Under the pieces are notes generated by a model. It had not been told where the DNA came from, did no database searches, and saw only the letters and a program-made list of their open reading frames with translations. 64,000 nt of DNA from an uncultured Alphaproteobacteria bacterium (lineage in GTDB: Bacteria; Pseudomonadota; Alphaproteobacteria; Micropepsales; Micropepsaceae), in contig CADEFU010000011.1 in NCBI GenBank assembly GCA_902826695.1, positions 1 to 64,000 of the forward strand. The letters run 5' to 3'. Of this stretch, positions 36,789 through 46,079 are shown in pieces (position 1 is the first letter of the stretch; each line of letters begins with the position of its first letter). The translations under genes and the position numbers were made by a program.

Positions 36789-38327
36789 TTAGGCCCAGGG
36801 CAGCGTCGCGCCAGCAAAGGCCTGCCAACGCTTTTCGAGCTTCTCGGCGCGATCCCGCAGATGCCCGACATGCCATCCGACAACGACGCCCGCAGCATAG
36901 GCAATCTCCTGCCCATCCGCCGCATTCGTGCGCGTGGCGAGAATGTCGGCGACGAGCGCCCGGGCAACGGCCGCGTCGTTCATTTCACCCAACACATCCT
37001 GCAAGGCACACAGGCGCTCGCGAAACGCTTCCGTGCGCCGCTTGGGCCACAACGACGCGAAGAAGTCGACGGCATAGCGAAGCTTCTTGAGCTTGATCCG
37101 CAGTTCATGCCGTTCTTTGTCGTCGAGTTTGCCGACGCGCTTTCCAATCTTACGCAAACGCGCATAGCGCTTGCTGAGCCGCGTGCGCGCGAACGTGGCG
37201 GCCGGCAGCAAGGCCTCGCCGCCGCCTGCACCGGCTTGAACCCACGGTCTGACCAGCGTCGTAGCCGATGTCTCGAAGACGAGCTGGCGGAACCGCTCCG
37301 ACCCGAGTGCGGATAAAAGATCCTCCCACGCCATCGCTTGGCGCTCACGCGCAAGCCCGGCAAGTGCGCGAAGCCGTGGATCGTCGCCGTGCGCCTCCGC
37401 TGCGGGCTTGAACACTTCGTCGAGCAGCACATCGAGATCGCGCGCGCGGCCAAGAACGCCACCGATCCAGCGCATCTCGTTCTCAAGCTGCGTCATGGCG
37501 GGCCGGAACGGTGTAGCGAAAAGCGAGAGCGCGCTCCTGAGCCGCCGCAACGCAACGCGCATCTGATGCACGCCCTCCGCGTCGCGCCTCTCGACAACCG
37601 CGACCCAATTCCCCATCAAATGACGCAAGCAATGCGCGACGATCGAACCGAACGCCTCATCGGCGTTGGCGCGCGGCGGAAGATGCACGCGCTCAGCCGA
37701 GACCGGAAGCATGGCCGCTTGTCGTACCTGCAAATACCCGCGTTCGGACTTTGCCTGCAGCGAGAGCACCAGGTCGGAGCCCGTCATCAACGTGCGCGCA
37801 CAAGCAACAAGCGCAGACGGGCGCCCGCGCAAGAGCTCCAACTCCACCTCGTTGATCGGAAGCCTCGTCTCGCCGCAGTTGATGGTACCGCTGTCGAACG
37901 CAACCTCGATCTCGCTGTCGGGCTCCGGCATCAACCGCAACGTCGTGCGTCGCGTCTCGGTAGCGAAGATCGGCCCAAGCTTGCGTCGCCGCAGAAGCTC
38001 AGCGATTTCGGCGCGCACGCGACCGTCGTCGATCGCCTTGATGTCAGGTCGCCGTTTGCGCAACACGGACTTAAGCTCCGTGCGTGTCGCAACGCTCTTG
38101 CCGTTCACGGTTTTGACAGTCTGAACGAACTGGCCGCCTTCGTCGCGCACGCGCAGCACATAGCCCGCCTTGCGCAGCGCCAGATCGTCGGTGTCGAAAT
38201 AGGTTGCCTTCAGCGCGCGCGTCCGCGCGTGCTCGACCTTGGAGTAGGCCCGCAGGGCAGGTGAGCCCTGCAGACGCGAAACCGCGTCTTCGGACCCAAC
38301 GAACTTGAGTTCCGTCTCGTGTCCCAT
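36789..38327 (-). CDS. CYTH-CHAD domain protein (triphosphatase-like)
   Basis: 512 residues. The N-terminal CYTH domain (1-200) carries the metal-binding ETELKF and many alternating Arg/Lys/Glu strands of the tunnel fold. The C-terminal CHAD domain (about 225-490) is helical and His/Arg-rich (HQMRVALRRLRSALSLF, VLGRARDLDVL and ERHELRIKLKKLRYAVDF). This layout matches E. coli YgiF, an inorganic triphosphatase; CHAD domains bind polyphosphate. A role in polyphosphate metabolism is inferred. A hairpin lies 8 nt before the ATG. Confidence 0.88.
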   Translation of the reverse strand: MGHETELKFVGSEDAVSRLQGSPALRAYSKVEHARTRALKATYFDTDDLALRKAGYVLRVRDEGGQFVQTVKTVNGKSVATRTELKSVLRKRRPDIKAIDDGRVRAEIAELLRRRKLGPIFATETRRTTLRLMPEPDSEIEVAFDSGTINCGETRLPINEVELELLRGRPSALVACARTLMTGSDLVLSLQAKSERGYLQVRQAAMLPVSAERVHLPPRANADEAFGSIVAHCLRHLMGNWVAVVERRDAEGVHQMRVALRRLRSALSLFATPFRPAMTQLENEMRWIGGVLGRARDLDVLLDEVFKPAAEAHGDDPRLRALAGLARERQAMAWEDLLSALGSERFRQLVFETSATTLVRPWVQAGAGGGEALLPAATFARTRLSKRYARLRKIGKRVGKLDDKERHELRIKLKKLRYAVDFFASLWPKRRTEAFRERLCALQDVLGEMNDAAVARALVADILATRTNAADGQEIAYAAGVVVGWHVGHLRDRAEKLEKRWQAFAGATLPWA

Positions 38328-38335
38328 CGCAGCAA

Positions 38336-38359
38336 AGGCGCAGCCAACAAGCTGCGCCT
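38336..38359 (-). terminator. Perfect 9-bp hairpin between the his genes and the CYTH-CHAD gene
   Basis: AGGCGCAGC (38336-38344) and GCTGCGCCT (38351-38359) enclose CAACAA. On the minus strand it lies downstream of hisF and 8 nt before the CYTH-CHAD ATG. There is no T-run after it, so it is either a weak terminator, a transcript-stabilising end, or a structure that affects the CYTH-CHAD start, which has no ribosome site between hairpin and ATG. Confidence 0.5.
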
Positions 38360-38540
38360 GTCCCTCCTGTCGTTATTGGCGGGAAGAAGCCTGCAACGCG
38401 CAAGCTTCATAAATTCGTCACAAACCGCCAGCCAGCCGTTACGGCTTGCAACCGGAGACGCCACACCCGCCCGGCCGGCCAGCACGATCGTGGAGCTTCC
38501 AATCGCGCCGCCCGCGGCGATCGAAGTCGGCATTCTGTTT

Positions 38541-39302
38541 TTAGGAGACGCGAACAGCGATCCCGGCGCGAGCCATATGAGCCTTGGCATCGCCGATCGT
38601 TGCCTCGCCGAAGTGGAAGATCGAGGCCGCGAGAACGGCGCTCGCATGCCCGTCGCGCACGCCGGCAACCAGGTGGTCGAGCGTCCCGACACCGCCACTT
38701 GCGATCACCGGAACATGAACGGCGTCGGCTACCGCGCGCGTAAGCTCGACGTCATAGCCTTCTTTGCTGCCGTCGCGATCCATCGAGGTCAGCAGGATTT
38801 CGCCGGCACCGAGTGTCACAACCTCGCGCGCGAACGCAACCGCATCGAGCCCGGTCGCCGTCCGCCCGCCGTGTGTGAAAATCTCGAACCGCCCGGGCGC
38901 CACGCGTTTCGCATCGATTGCGACGACGACCAATTGCGACCCGAACTTCTCCGCCGCCTCGCGCACGATCTCGCGCCGCTGCACGGCGGCTGTGTTCACC
39001 GAGACCTTGTCGGCCCCCGCAAGCAGAAGCGTGCGCATATCTTCGATCGTGCGAACCCCACCGCCGACGGTGAGCGGCATGAAACAAACATCCGCCGTAC
39101 GCCGCACGACATCGAGCAAAATCCCGCGCTTCTCGTGGCTCGCCGTGATGTCGAGAAAGCAAAGCTCGTCGGCGCCCGCCGCATCGTAGGCACGCGCAAT
39201 CTCAACCGGATCGCCCGCATCGCGCAGGTTCACGAACTGCACGCCTTTGACGACGCGCCCGTCCTTCACGTCAAGACAAGGGATGATCCGCGTCTTCAAC
39301 AT
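38541..39302 (-). CDS. hisF: Imidazole glycerol phosphate synthase, cyclase subunit
   Basis: 253 residues from the ATG at 39302. A (beta/alpha)8 barrel with catalytic Asp11 (PCLDVKDG) and Asp130 (VVAIDAKRV). With HisH it turns PRFAR and ammonia into IGP and AICAR. The barrel phosphate loops TVGGGVRT and VIASGGVG are present. It ends the unit hisB-hisH-hisA-hisF, one base after hisA. No hisE follows, unlike many Alphaproteobacteria. Confidence 0.97.
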   Translation of the reverse strand: MLKTRIIPCLDVKDGRVVKGVQFVNLRDAGDPVEIARAYDAAGADELCFLDITASHEKRGILLDVVRRTADVCFMPLTVGGGVRTIEDMRTLLLAGADKVSVNTAAVQRREIVREAAEKFGSQLVVVAIDAKRVAPGRFEIFTHGGRTATGLDAVAFAREVVTLGAGEILLTSMDRDGSKEGYDVELTRAVADAVHVPVIASGGVGTLDHLVAGVRDGHASAVLAASIFHFGEATIGDAKAHMARAGIAVRVS

Positions 39303-39303
39303 C

Positions 39304-40032
39304 TCACGCAGCTCCCAACAAGGCCAACGCAGCTGCCGCCTCGACACGCCCGTCATAGAGGGCCCGCCCGCAAATGACGCCCTGGATGTTGGCATGCGCG
39401 CGTTGCTTCAACGCCTTGAGATCATCGAGAGATCCGACACCGCCACTCGCAATCACCGGGATCGACACGGCATCCGCGATCGCCGCCGTCTCCTCGATAT
39501 TGAGTCCAAGGCCGGTGCCATCGCGCGCGATGTCTGTGTAGATCAGCGCCGCCACACCCGCATCCTCGAACCGCCGCGCCAGATCGCGCGCCGCCACGTC
39601 CGTGACCTCGCCCCAACCGGAAACGGCGACACGACCCGCCTTCGCATCGATCCCAACCGCGACACGGCCCGGATGCGCCTGCGCCGCCTCGCGCACCAGC
39701 TCCGGCTGCTTCACAGCGACGGTGCCTAAGATTACCCGCGCCACACCCGCCTCAAGCCACCGCTCGATCCCAGCGCGATCGCGAATGCCGCCGCCAAGCT
39801 GAACGGGCAGGGCAGTGCGCTTCAAAATCTGAGACACAGCCGCCCCATTGCGCGCCCCGCCCTCGACCGCCCCGTCGAGGTCGACGATGTGCAGCCACGA
39901 AAATCCAAGCGCCTGAAACGACGCCGCTTGTGCAGCGGGATCGTCGTTGAAGACCGTCGCGCTCTCCATCTCGCCGCGCAGAAGCCGCACGCACTTGCCG
40001 CCTTTAAGATCGATCGCCGGATAAAGGATCAT
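39304..40032 (-). CDS. hisA: ProFAR isomerase
   Basis: 242 residues from the ATG at 40032; a GTG 9 nt earlier is less likely because this ATG overlaps the hisH stop (ATGA). The (beta/alpha)8 barrel shows catalytic Asp8 (PAIDLKGG) and Asp129 (VGIDAKAG), with phosphate loops LGGGIR and ASGGVG. It isomerises ProFAR to PRFAR in histidine synthesis. It is directly between hisH and hisF. Confidence 0.97.
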   Translation of the reverse strand: MILYPAIDLKGGKCVRLLRGEMESATVFNDDPAAQAASFQALGFSWLHIVDLDGAVEGGARNGAAVSQILKRTALPVQLGGGIRDRAGIERWLEAGVARVILGTVAVKQPELVREAAQAHPGRVAVGIDAKAGRVAVSGWGEVTDVAARDLARRFEDAGVAALIYTDIARDGTGLGLNIEETAAIADAVSIPVIASGGVGSLDDLKALKQRAHANIQGVICGRALYDGRVEAAAALALLGAA

Positions 40033-40682
40033 GGCCGCCACCGCGCGAAGTTCTGCAACAGCTGCAAACCCACGGCCTGGCTCTTCTCCGGGTGAAACTG
40101 CGTCCCGATCATGTTGTCGCGTCCGACGACCGCCGCGAACGCTCCGCCATAATCCGTCTCGACGATCACGTCACTCCGCCGCGCCGGCGCGACATGAAAG
40201 CTATGCACGAAGTAGGCATGCGTATCCTTCGCGCCGGCAACATGCGCGACCACGGGATGCGGCCGCAAAACGGAAAGCGTGTTCCATCCCATGTGCGGAA
40301 CCTTGAGCGCAGGATCGCGAGGCTCGATGCGCACGACATCGCCTTCGATCCACCCAAGCCCCTCATGAGTTCCATGCTCAAGCCCGCGCGAGGCCATCAA
40401 CTGCATGCCGACGCAGATCCCGAGGAACGGCACGCCGCGCCGCCTGACCGCGTCGGTGAGCACATCGGCCATCCCCGGCACAGCATTGAGGCCGCGCATG
40501 CAATCCGCAAACGCTCCGACGCCCGGCAGCACAATGCGCTCGGCCCGCCGCACGACGTCGGCATCCGCCGTGACCACGACAGTCGCACTGAGCCCGCCGT
40601 CACTGACCGCCCGCGCCAGCGCCTTCTCGGCAGAACGCAAGTTCCCCGACCCGTAGTCGATGATGGCGATAAGTCCGCTCAT
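40029..40682 (-). CDS. hisH: Imidazole glycerol phosphate synthase, glutaminase subunit
   Basis: 217 residues. Class I amidotransferase with nucleophile Cys90 in LGICVGMQ, an oxyanion VLPGVGAF strand and the partners in [10 protein letters not shown]. It hydrolyses glutamine and channels ammonia to HisF. It lies 33 bp downstream of hisB, and its stop overlaps hisA (ATGA). Confidence 0.97.
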   Translation of the reverse strand: MSGLIAIIDYGSGNLRSAEKALARAVSDGGLSATVVVTADADVVRRAERIVLPGVGAFADCMRGLNAVPGMADVLTDAVRRRGVPFLGICVGMQLMASRGLEHGTHEGLGWIEGDVVRIEPRDPALKVPHMGWNTLSVLRPHPVVAHVAGAKDTHAYFVHSFHVAPARRSDVIVETDYGGAFAAVVGRDNMIGTQFHPEKSQAVGLQLLQNFARWRP

Positions 40683-40715
40683 GCGCGTCCAAATAGCAAA
40701 AGACGGGCAGGAGTA

Positions 40716-41309
40716 CTACGACCCCAAGCTACCCTTCGTGCTCGGCACCTGACCCGCATGGCGCGGATCGAGTTCGAACGCTTGCCGAAGCGCCCGGGCG
40801 CAAGCCTTGTAGCAGCTCTCGGCAATGTGATGGTTGTTCTCGCCGTAGAGGTTCTCGATGTGGAGCGTGATCCCGGCATTCTGAGCCAACGCCTGGAACC
40901 ATTCTTTGAAAAGCTCCGTGTCCATCTCACCAAGCTTGGCCCGGCTGAACGAGACCTTCCAGATAAAGTAGGGCCGCGCCGACACATCGACCGCGCAACG
41001 CGTCAAAGTCTCGTCCATCGGAATGAGCGACTGCCCGAACCGGCGGATGCCCTTCATATCGCCGAGCGCCTTGGCGATCGCGAGCCCGATCACGATGCCC
41101 GTGTCTTCGGTCGTGTGGTGAAAGTCGATATGCGTATCGCCTTTCGCCCGGACCTTAAGGTCGATGGACGAATGCTTGGAAAAGCTCTCAAGCATATGGT
41201 CGAGGAACCCGATCCCGGTCGCGATGTCGTATGCGCCCGTACCGTCAAGGTTCAGGCTCACGGAGATGTCGGTCTCGCGCGTCTTGCGATCGACGCTCGC
41301 CTTACGCAT
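40716..41309 (-). CDS. hisB: Imidazoleglycerol-phosphate dehydratase
   Basis: 197 residues, mono-functional (no histidinol phosphatase part). The duplicated metal-binding motifs [10 protein letters not shown] and ENNHHIAES, with FLDHMLESF, give the di-manganese site. It dehydrates IGP to imidazole acetol phosphate. First gene of the his unit, divergent from hslV across 86 bp. Confidence 0.97.
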   Translation of the reverse strand: MRKASVDRKTRETDISVSLNLDGTGAYDIATGIGFLDHMLESFSKHSSIDLKVRAKGDTHIDFHHTTEDTGIVIGLAIAKALGDMKGIRRFGQSLIPMDETLTRCAVDVSARPYFIWKVSFSRAKLGEMDTELFKEWFQALAQNAGITLHIENLYGENNHHIAESCYKACARALRQAFELDPRHAGQVPSTKGSLGS

Positions 41310-41395
41310 GGAAGTCAGCCTTTCAAGCCCTTTGCGAACGGCAGGGGCGCCGTCATATAGCAGGGGTCAAAGTATGCGCGAAAAGGCACTTGTGA

Positions 41396-41947
41396 ATGGT
41401 TGACGAGACAAAAGGCGCCGAAATCTGGCGCCGGACCACGATTTTGTCGGTACGGAAGGGCGGGAAGGTCGTCATCGCCGGCGATGGCCAGGTGAGCCTC
41501 GGCCAGACGGTCATGAAGGGCAACGCCCGCAAGGTCAGGCGGCTAGGGCAGGGCAGGGTGATCGCAGGCTTTGCGGGCGCCACCGCCGATGCGTTCACGC
41601 TGTTCGAGCGCCTGGAAGGCAAACTCGAAACCTATCCCGGCAATCTGACACGCGCCGCCGTCGAACTCGCAAAGGATTGGCGCACAGACCGCTACCTGCG
41701 GCGCCTCGAAGCCATGCTCGCAGTCGCCGACAGCCAGACAAGCCTGATTTTGTCGGGCTCTGGCGACGTCGTAGAACCCGAAGACGGCCTAATCGGCATT
41801 GGCTCCGGTGGCAATTACGCCCTCGCCGCTGCCCGCGCTTTGCTACCGCTCGATTTCTCTGCCGAAGACATAGCCCGCCGCGCCATGAAGATCGCTGGCG
41901 ACATCTGCGTCTACACCAACCACGAAGTCACCCTGGAAAGCCTCTAG
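41396..41947 (+). CDS. hslV: ATP-dependent protease HslUV, peptidase subunit
   Basis: 183 residues. The threonine protease motif [10 protein letters not shown] starts at residue 14, so a 13-residue propeptide must be removed to expose the catalytic Thr. Later Gly-rich [11 protein letters not shown] and the Lys of VRRLG complete the active site. HslV forms the double hexamer of the HslUV heat-shock protease. hslU follows after 3 nt. The 86 bp shared with hisB hold a possible but poor heat-shock promoter (CATATAG at 41354 with CTTTG 17 nt upstream). Confidence 0.97.
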   Translation: MVDETKGAEIWRRTTILSVRKGGKVVIAGDGQVSLGQTVMKGNARKVRRLGQGRVIAGFAGATADAFTLFERLEGKLETYPGNLTRAAVELAKDWRTDRYLRRLEAMLAVADSQTSLILSGSGDVVEPEDGLIGIGSGGNYALAAARALLPLDFSAEDIARRAMKIAGDICVYTNHEVTLESL

Positions 41948-41950
41948 TTC

Positions 41951-43264
41951 ATGAGTGTTCTCTCACCCCGCGAGATCGTCGCCGAACTCGACCGCTACAT
42001 CGTCGGCCAAGCCGCCGCCAAGCGCGCCGTCGCAATCGCCCTGCGCAACCGCTGGCGCCGTCAGCAATTGACCCCGGAACTGCGCGAAGAAGTGCTGCCG
42101 AAGAACATCTTGATGATCGGCCCGACCGGCGTCGGCAAAACCGAAATCGCGCGCCGCCTCGCGCGCCTCGCGAATGCGCCGTTCCTCAAGGTCGAGGCGA
42201 CGAAGTTCACCGAGGTCGGCTACGTCGGCCGCGACGTCGAACAGATCGTGCGCGACCTCGTCGAAATCGGCATCGCCGCCGCCCGCGAACGCCGCCGCAA
42301 AGACGTGAAAGCTCGAGCACAACGCGCGGCCGAAGACCGTGTCGTCGAGGCGTTGGTCGGCGCCGGCTCGGCCGAATCCACGAAGGAAACCTTCCGCCGC
42401 AAACTGCGCGACGGCGAACTGGATGACAAAGAGATCGAACTCAACGTCGCCGACACCGCAAACCCGATGTCGCAATTCGAAATTCCCGGCATGCCGGGCT
42501 CGAACGTCGGCATGGTCAATCTGAACGACCTTCTCGGCAAGGCGTTTGGCGGCAGACAAAAGCTGCGCAAGATGAAGGTGGTCGACGCCTACGCACCGCT
42601 GATCGCCGAAGAGAGCGACAAACTCATCGACAACGAAGCGCTCGTCCAAGACGCGATCAAAACGGTCGAAAACGACGGCATCGTCTTCATCGACGAGATC
42701 GACAAGATCTGCGCCCGCGAAGGCTCGGCCCGCGGCGGCGCCGACGTCAGCCGCGAAGGTGTGCAGCGCGATCTGTTGCCGCTGATCGAAGGCACCACCG
42801 TGTCCACGAAACACGGTCCCGTGAAAACCGACCACATATTGTTCGTCGCCTCCGGCGCGTTCCACATTGCAAAGCCCTCGGACCTGCTGCCCGAATTGCA
42901 AGGCCGGCTGCCGATCCGCGTCGAACTGCAAGCGCTCACCCGCGACGACTTCCGCCGCATCCTGACCGAACCCGAGGCGAGCCTGATCAAGCAGTACAAG
43001 GCCCTCATGCACACGGAAGGGGTGACCCTGGAATTCACCGAAGACGGGATCGACGCCCTCGCCGATGCAGCCGCTGAGGTAAATGCCTCGGTGGAAAACA
43101 TCGGCGCGCGCAGGTTGCAGACCGTAATGGAACGAGTGCTCGAAGAGGTAAGCTTCCACGCCCCCGATAGTGCGGGTGCGAGGATCGTTGTGGACCGCAC
43201 CTTCGTGACCCGCGAAATCGGTGCTTTGACGAAGAATGCGGACCTCTCGCGCTTCATACTTTGA
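41951..43264 (+). CDS. hslU: ATP-dependent protease HslUV, ATPase subunit
   Basis: 437 residues, normal length. AAA+ Clp-type unfoldase with Walker [12 protein letters not shown], the I domain (about 105-235), Walker [10 protein letters not shown], and sensor 2 in [10 protein letters not shown]. The C-terminus ends in DLSRFIL, the tail that inserts into HslV. Heat-shock partner of hslV. Confidence 0.97.
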   Translation: MSVLSPREIVAELDRYIVGQAAAKRAVAIALRNRWRRQQLTPELREEVLPKNILMIGPTGVGKTEIARRLARLANAPFLKVEATKFTEVGYVGRDVEQIVRDLVEIGIAAARERRRKDVKARAQRAAEDRVVEALVGAGSAESTKETFRRKLRDGELDDKEIELNVADTANPMSQFEIPGMPGSNVGMVNLNDLLGKAFGGRQKLRKMKVVDAYAPLIAEESDKLIDNEALVQDAIKTVENDGIVFIDEIDKICAREGSARGGADVSREGVQRDLLPLIEGTTVSTKHGPVKTDHILFVASGAFHIAKPSDLLPELQGRLPIRVELQALTRDDFRRILTEPEASLIKQYKALMHTEGVTLEFTEDGIDALADAAAEVNASVENIGARRLQTVMERVLEEVSFHAPDSAGARIVVDRTFVTREIGALTKNADLSRFIL

Positions 43265-43450
43265 CGCGAGATTGCATCGAATCACACTCACGAGGAGAGT
43301 TCAGATAAACGAATAATAATGCGCTCTAACCGATTGGAAAATCTGGAACTCCCGCGCGAATCGAGCTAGCTTCCGCGTCAGCAGAGTAGCGTCACCGGGT
43401 CGAACCCACCCCCCCAGGGTTCACGGTAGGCGCGCCAGTTGGGGTCGCGG

Positions 43451-45505
43451 GTGTCTAAGCGGAACCTCTTTATTAGTTTTGCCGAAAGCGACGGCGGACA
43501 TTCCTATTTGGCAGCGCGGGCGATGCTCGAACCGGGCTCGATCGCGCATCTAATTTTCCGCAATACGGTTGCCGAGTCTCTCGAAGCCGTCGCCGCGGGC
43601 CAAGCAAGCTACGCCGTCGTCCCTTGCTACAATTCGATCACGCAGTGGGACGGCGCCACGATGAAGGCGTTGGCAAGCGGCGGTTACGAAATCTACGGCC
43701 AAGTTTGCATGCCCACGAGCTACGTTCTCGTCGCGCACAAAGAATACATGAGCGAGTTCCTGAGCACGTACGAGTCCGTGAAGGACCCGGGCCGCGAACT
43801 CACCGACGAAGAGAAAGCGAAGATCTACACGCGCTTCCTCTCGCGCATCTATGTCGGCGCACAGGCCGACGAACAATATCGCGGGCGACTGCTCCGTCCT
43901 GACATGACGCATGCATCCGTCGAGATCTCGCGCAATCCGCTGCGCGTACTCGAAGGCATCACGCGGTCCGACCTCATCAAGCAAATGACGAAGGCGACAA
44001 GCCGTCCGCAACAAACGCTACCCGGCAATGTTTCCGGCGGCAGCATTCTGGTTCAGTCGCAGTCCCAAGTGATCGTCGATACGCTCGAAGCTCCCGCCGC
44101 TCTTGTCGCCGCCGGTTTGCTCGACGCGCCGGGCGATCCGGAAGGCTGGGACCAACCGGGCTCGCTCGGCGAAATCGTCTCGCTTCTGCGCAATCTGCTT
44201 ATGCTCTTGAACGTCTATTCTTTCGGCTCGCCGGACCTGCCGGAGAACAAGACGTCGTACCTGCTTGTCGGCCGCCGCGGCGCAGGCGCTCCGCCCGCGT
44301 CAGCCCTGCGCTCACCGGCCGCGGCACCAACCCGCATTATGACGATGATCCGCCCGGCGAACAAAAAGTCGAGCGCTGACCTTTGGATGCGTCCCCGTAA
44401 CGACCTGGCGCGGCGCGCCCGCGATTTCGGCTTCGTCTTCGACCGCCCACCGGTGATGATCTCGCCCGGGAACAGCCGCGTCTTCCTGCTCGAAGGTGGC
44501 CGCCCGAAGGACGGCTTCACGGCAAGCCCGGCTGGAATGTTCGACTGGCTGCGCGATCTTATCGCGCCGCCTCAAGACACGAAGAACCAACCGGCTGGCG
44601 TGAAGGCCAAGGATAAGTCGCTCCGCAAAGCGCTTGAGAAAAAGCGCGACGGTGACACCAAGGACGACTCGCCCGCGAAGTACGACACCTACTTCCTCGG
44701 CCAGTACCCCACCTGGTGTCATGGGTTCGCCGACGATTCCTGCTGGTGCTGCGACGAAGCGCACTCCGATGCGGTGCCCGAGTCCGGCATCAACCTTGCG
44801 CCGTTGCTGCAGTTCCTGCTCGCAAGCCTCGTCGCACTGACGCTGCTTGCGCTCATCCTGGTGCCCGCCTACTGCGCGCTCACGGGCGCCTGCGGCTTCT
44901 TTACCGGCGACAATCCGCGCGACAACACAATTCTGCCGCCACCGATCAACCAACCGTTCGAACCGAACAAGATCGAGCCACAGGTGCCGCCGCCCTCGTC
45001 GTCGAACACCCAGCCCAGCGCACCGCCGCCGGCAGCCTACCCTGGCTATCCCGGCCTCGGCAGCGAGCAACCTAAAGCTACGCCGACTGACCCGAAGGCC
45101 GCGCCGGTCGGACCGAAGACATCCGCCGTGCAACCGCCGCCAACGCAACGCGTACGCACCGCGCCTTATCATGTGGCGTTTTTCCAAGGGAAAGGGAACC
45201 TGACCTCGGAATCGATGAACGCGCTCGCCGCCGCAGCCAGTCAAGCGATGCAGCTGAACCACCCGGCAACGATCCGCCTTGAGGCTTTGGGCCCGCGCGA
45301 ACACGACAGCGCTCTCTGGCAACGCCGCTTGCAGGCCGTCAAGGACGAACTCGTGCGAATGAATGTGCCGGCAAACCGCATCCGCCACGAAGGCACGGGT
45401 CCGTTCGTGATCAAAATCTCCAAGGACGTAGCCCCGCCGTCTGCCACCGGAAAGCGCGCATCGCTTGAGTTGGACTCGGTTCCGGACCCGTTGAGCGGCG
45501 ACTAA
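43451..45505 (+). CDS. Prephenate-dehydratase-like / single membrane span / OmpA-like fusion protein
   Basis: 684 residues from a GTG at 43451; an in-frame TTG at 43439 is an alternative and a stop at 43427 bars longer starts. Residues 1-275 read as a degenerate prephenate dehydratase: FISFAESDGGHSYLAARAM at the start, VVPCYNS (56-62, for the usual VVPIENS), and NKTSYLLVG (266-274) where the catalytic NxTRF motif lies, so Thr268 is kept but Arg and Phe are replaced by Ser269 and Tyr270. A basic linker, a Cys cluster (423, 431, 433, 434), a membrane span (about 452-480), a Pro-rich stretch and an OmpA-like domain (573-660) follow. The usual DAP-binding Asp is missing. A sensor linking cytoplasm to envelope is inferred. 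Confidence 0.7.
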   Translation: MSKRNLFISFAESDGGHSYLAARAMLEPGSIAHLIFRNTVAESLEAVAAGQASYAVVPCYNSITQWDGATMKALASGGYEIYGQVCMPTSYVLVAHKEYMSEFLSTYESVKDPGRELTDEEKAKIYTRFLSRIYVGAQADEQYRGRLLRPDMTHASVEISRNPLRVLEGITRSDLIKQMTKATSRPQQTLPGNVSGGSILVQSQSQVIVDTLEAPAALVAAGLLDAPGDPEGWDQPGSLGEIVSLLRNLLMLLNVYSFGSPDLPENKTSYLLVGRRGAGAPPASALRSPAAAPTRIMTMIRPANKKSSADLWMRPRNDLARRARDFGFVFDRPPVMISPGNSRVFLLEGGRPKDGFTASPAGMFDWLRDLIAPPQDTKNQPAGVKAKDKSLRKALEKKRDGDTKDDSPAKYDTYFLGQYPTWCHGFADDSCWCCDEAHSDAVPESGINLAPLLQFLLASLVALTLLALILVPAYCALTGACGFFTGDNPRDNTILPPPINQPFEPNKIEPQVPPPSSSNTQPSAPPPAAYPGYPGLGSEQPKATPTDPKAAPVGPKTSAVQPPPTQRVRTAPYHVAFFQGKGNLTSESMNALAAAASQAMQLNHPATIRLEALGPREHDSALWQRRLQAVKDELVRMNVPANRIRHEGTGPFVIKISKDVAPPSATGKRASLELDSVPDPLSGD

Positions 45506-46077
45506 CCGCGCTGCCGGCGTAGGTACACGTAGAACGCACCAGCGCCGCCGTGGCGCTGGTGAGCCGTCTGCAGTCCCGTCACCATCGACCGCATTTCTTC
45601 GAGCCAGCGCGGCACCATCATTCGAAGCACGCCGGCCTTTGACCGCTCTGGCATTACAAAGCCCAATGGTCCTTCCTCGCGCACGGGTGAGCCCTTGCCC
45701 GTAATCACAAGCAAGCAGCGGCTCCCAATCTCATGCCCATGCCGCACAAACTGTGAGAGCCGGGCGTGCGCTTGAGCCTGTGTCATCCCATGCAAATCAA
45801 GCGTCGCTTCTGGCGCGACCTTACCCCGCCTGAGCCGCTCCCCCGTCGCTCCATCGAGCCCAAAGGGCGCTGCACGTTTCACTGGCGCAGGCGCCGGGAC
45901 CTCGACAGGCCGCACGCGAACAGCTTTCGGTCGAACTGGCGCGCTCGCCTCCGCTTTAGGCGAAGTCTTCGCCTTCGCCGCGCTTTGAGCCCGCCGCGCA
46001 CGCGGCTTGCGCACGTCGCGCGTAACGAGCTCCCACAACTCGCGCTCGTCCTCGCGAAGATCGCGCTTGCGCACCAC
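45502..46077 (-). CDS. Smr-domain protein
   Basis: 191 residues from a GTG at 46077 (or 46074, its twin). A basic N-terminal region with many Lys/Arg/Pro leads to a C-terminal Smr domain (about 95-190): LDLHGMTQAQAHARL, LLVITGKGSP, and GAFYVYLRR. The LDLHG and TGKG motifs fit nuclease-type Smr proteins. It starts 2 nt after the mltA stop, so it is probably translated with mltA. Its 3' end overlaps the PDT-like gene by 4 bp. Nucleic acid is the likely substrate. Confidence 0.88.
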   Translation of the reverse strand: MVRKRDLREDERELWELVTRDVRKPRARRAQSAAKAKTSPKAEASAPVRPKAVRVRPVEVPAPAPVKRAAPFGLDGATGERLRRGKVAPEATLDLHGMTQAQAHARLSQFVRHGHEIGSRCLLVITGKGSPVREEGPLGFVMPERSKAGVLRMMVPRWLEEMRSMVTGLQTAHQRHGGAGAFYVYLRRQRG

Positions 46078-46079
46078 GG

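Noticed and set aside
41330-41360. Heat-shock (RpoH) promoter before hslV
   Set aside because: The CTTTG-17 nt-CATATAG match is poor; not reported as a separate feature.
43319-43369. 17-codon leader ORF upstream of the PDT-like fusion
   Set aside because: The GAGGAGAG site upstream is about 20 nt away, too far, and the peptide has no attenuator-type residues.
43395-43425. Sequence GGGTCGAACCC resembling a tRNA T arm
   Set aside because: No acceptor, D or anticodon arm can be built around it.
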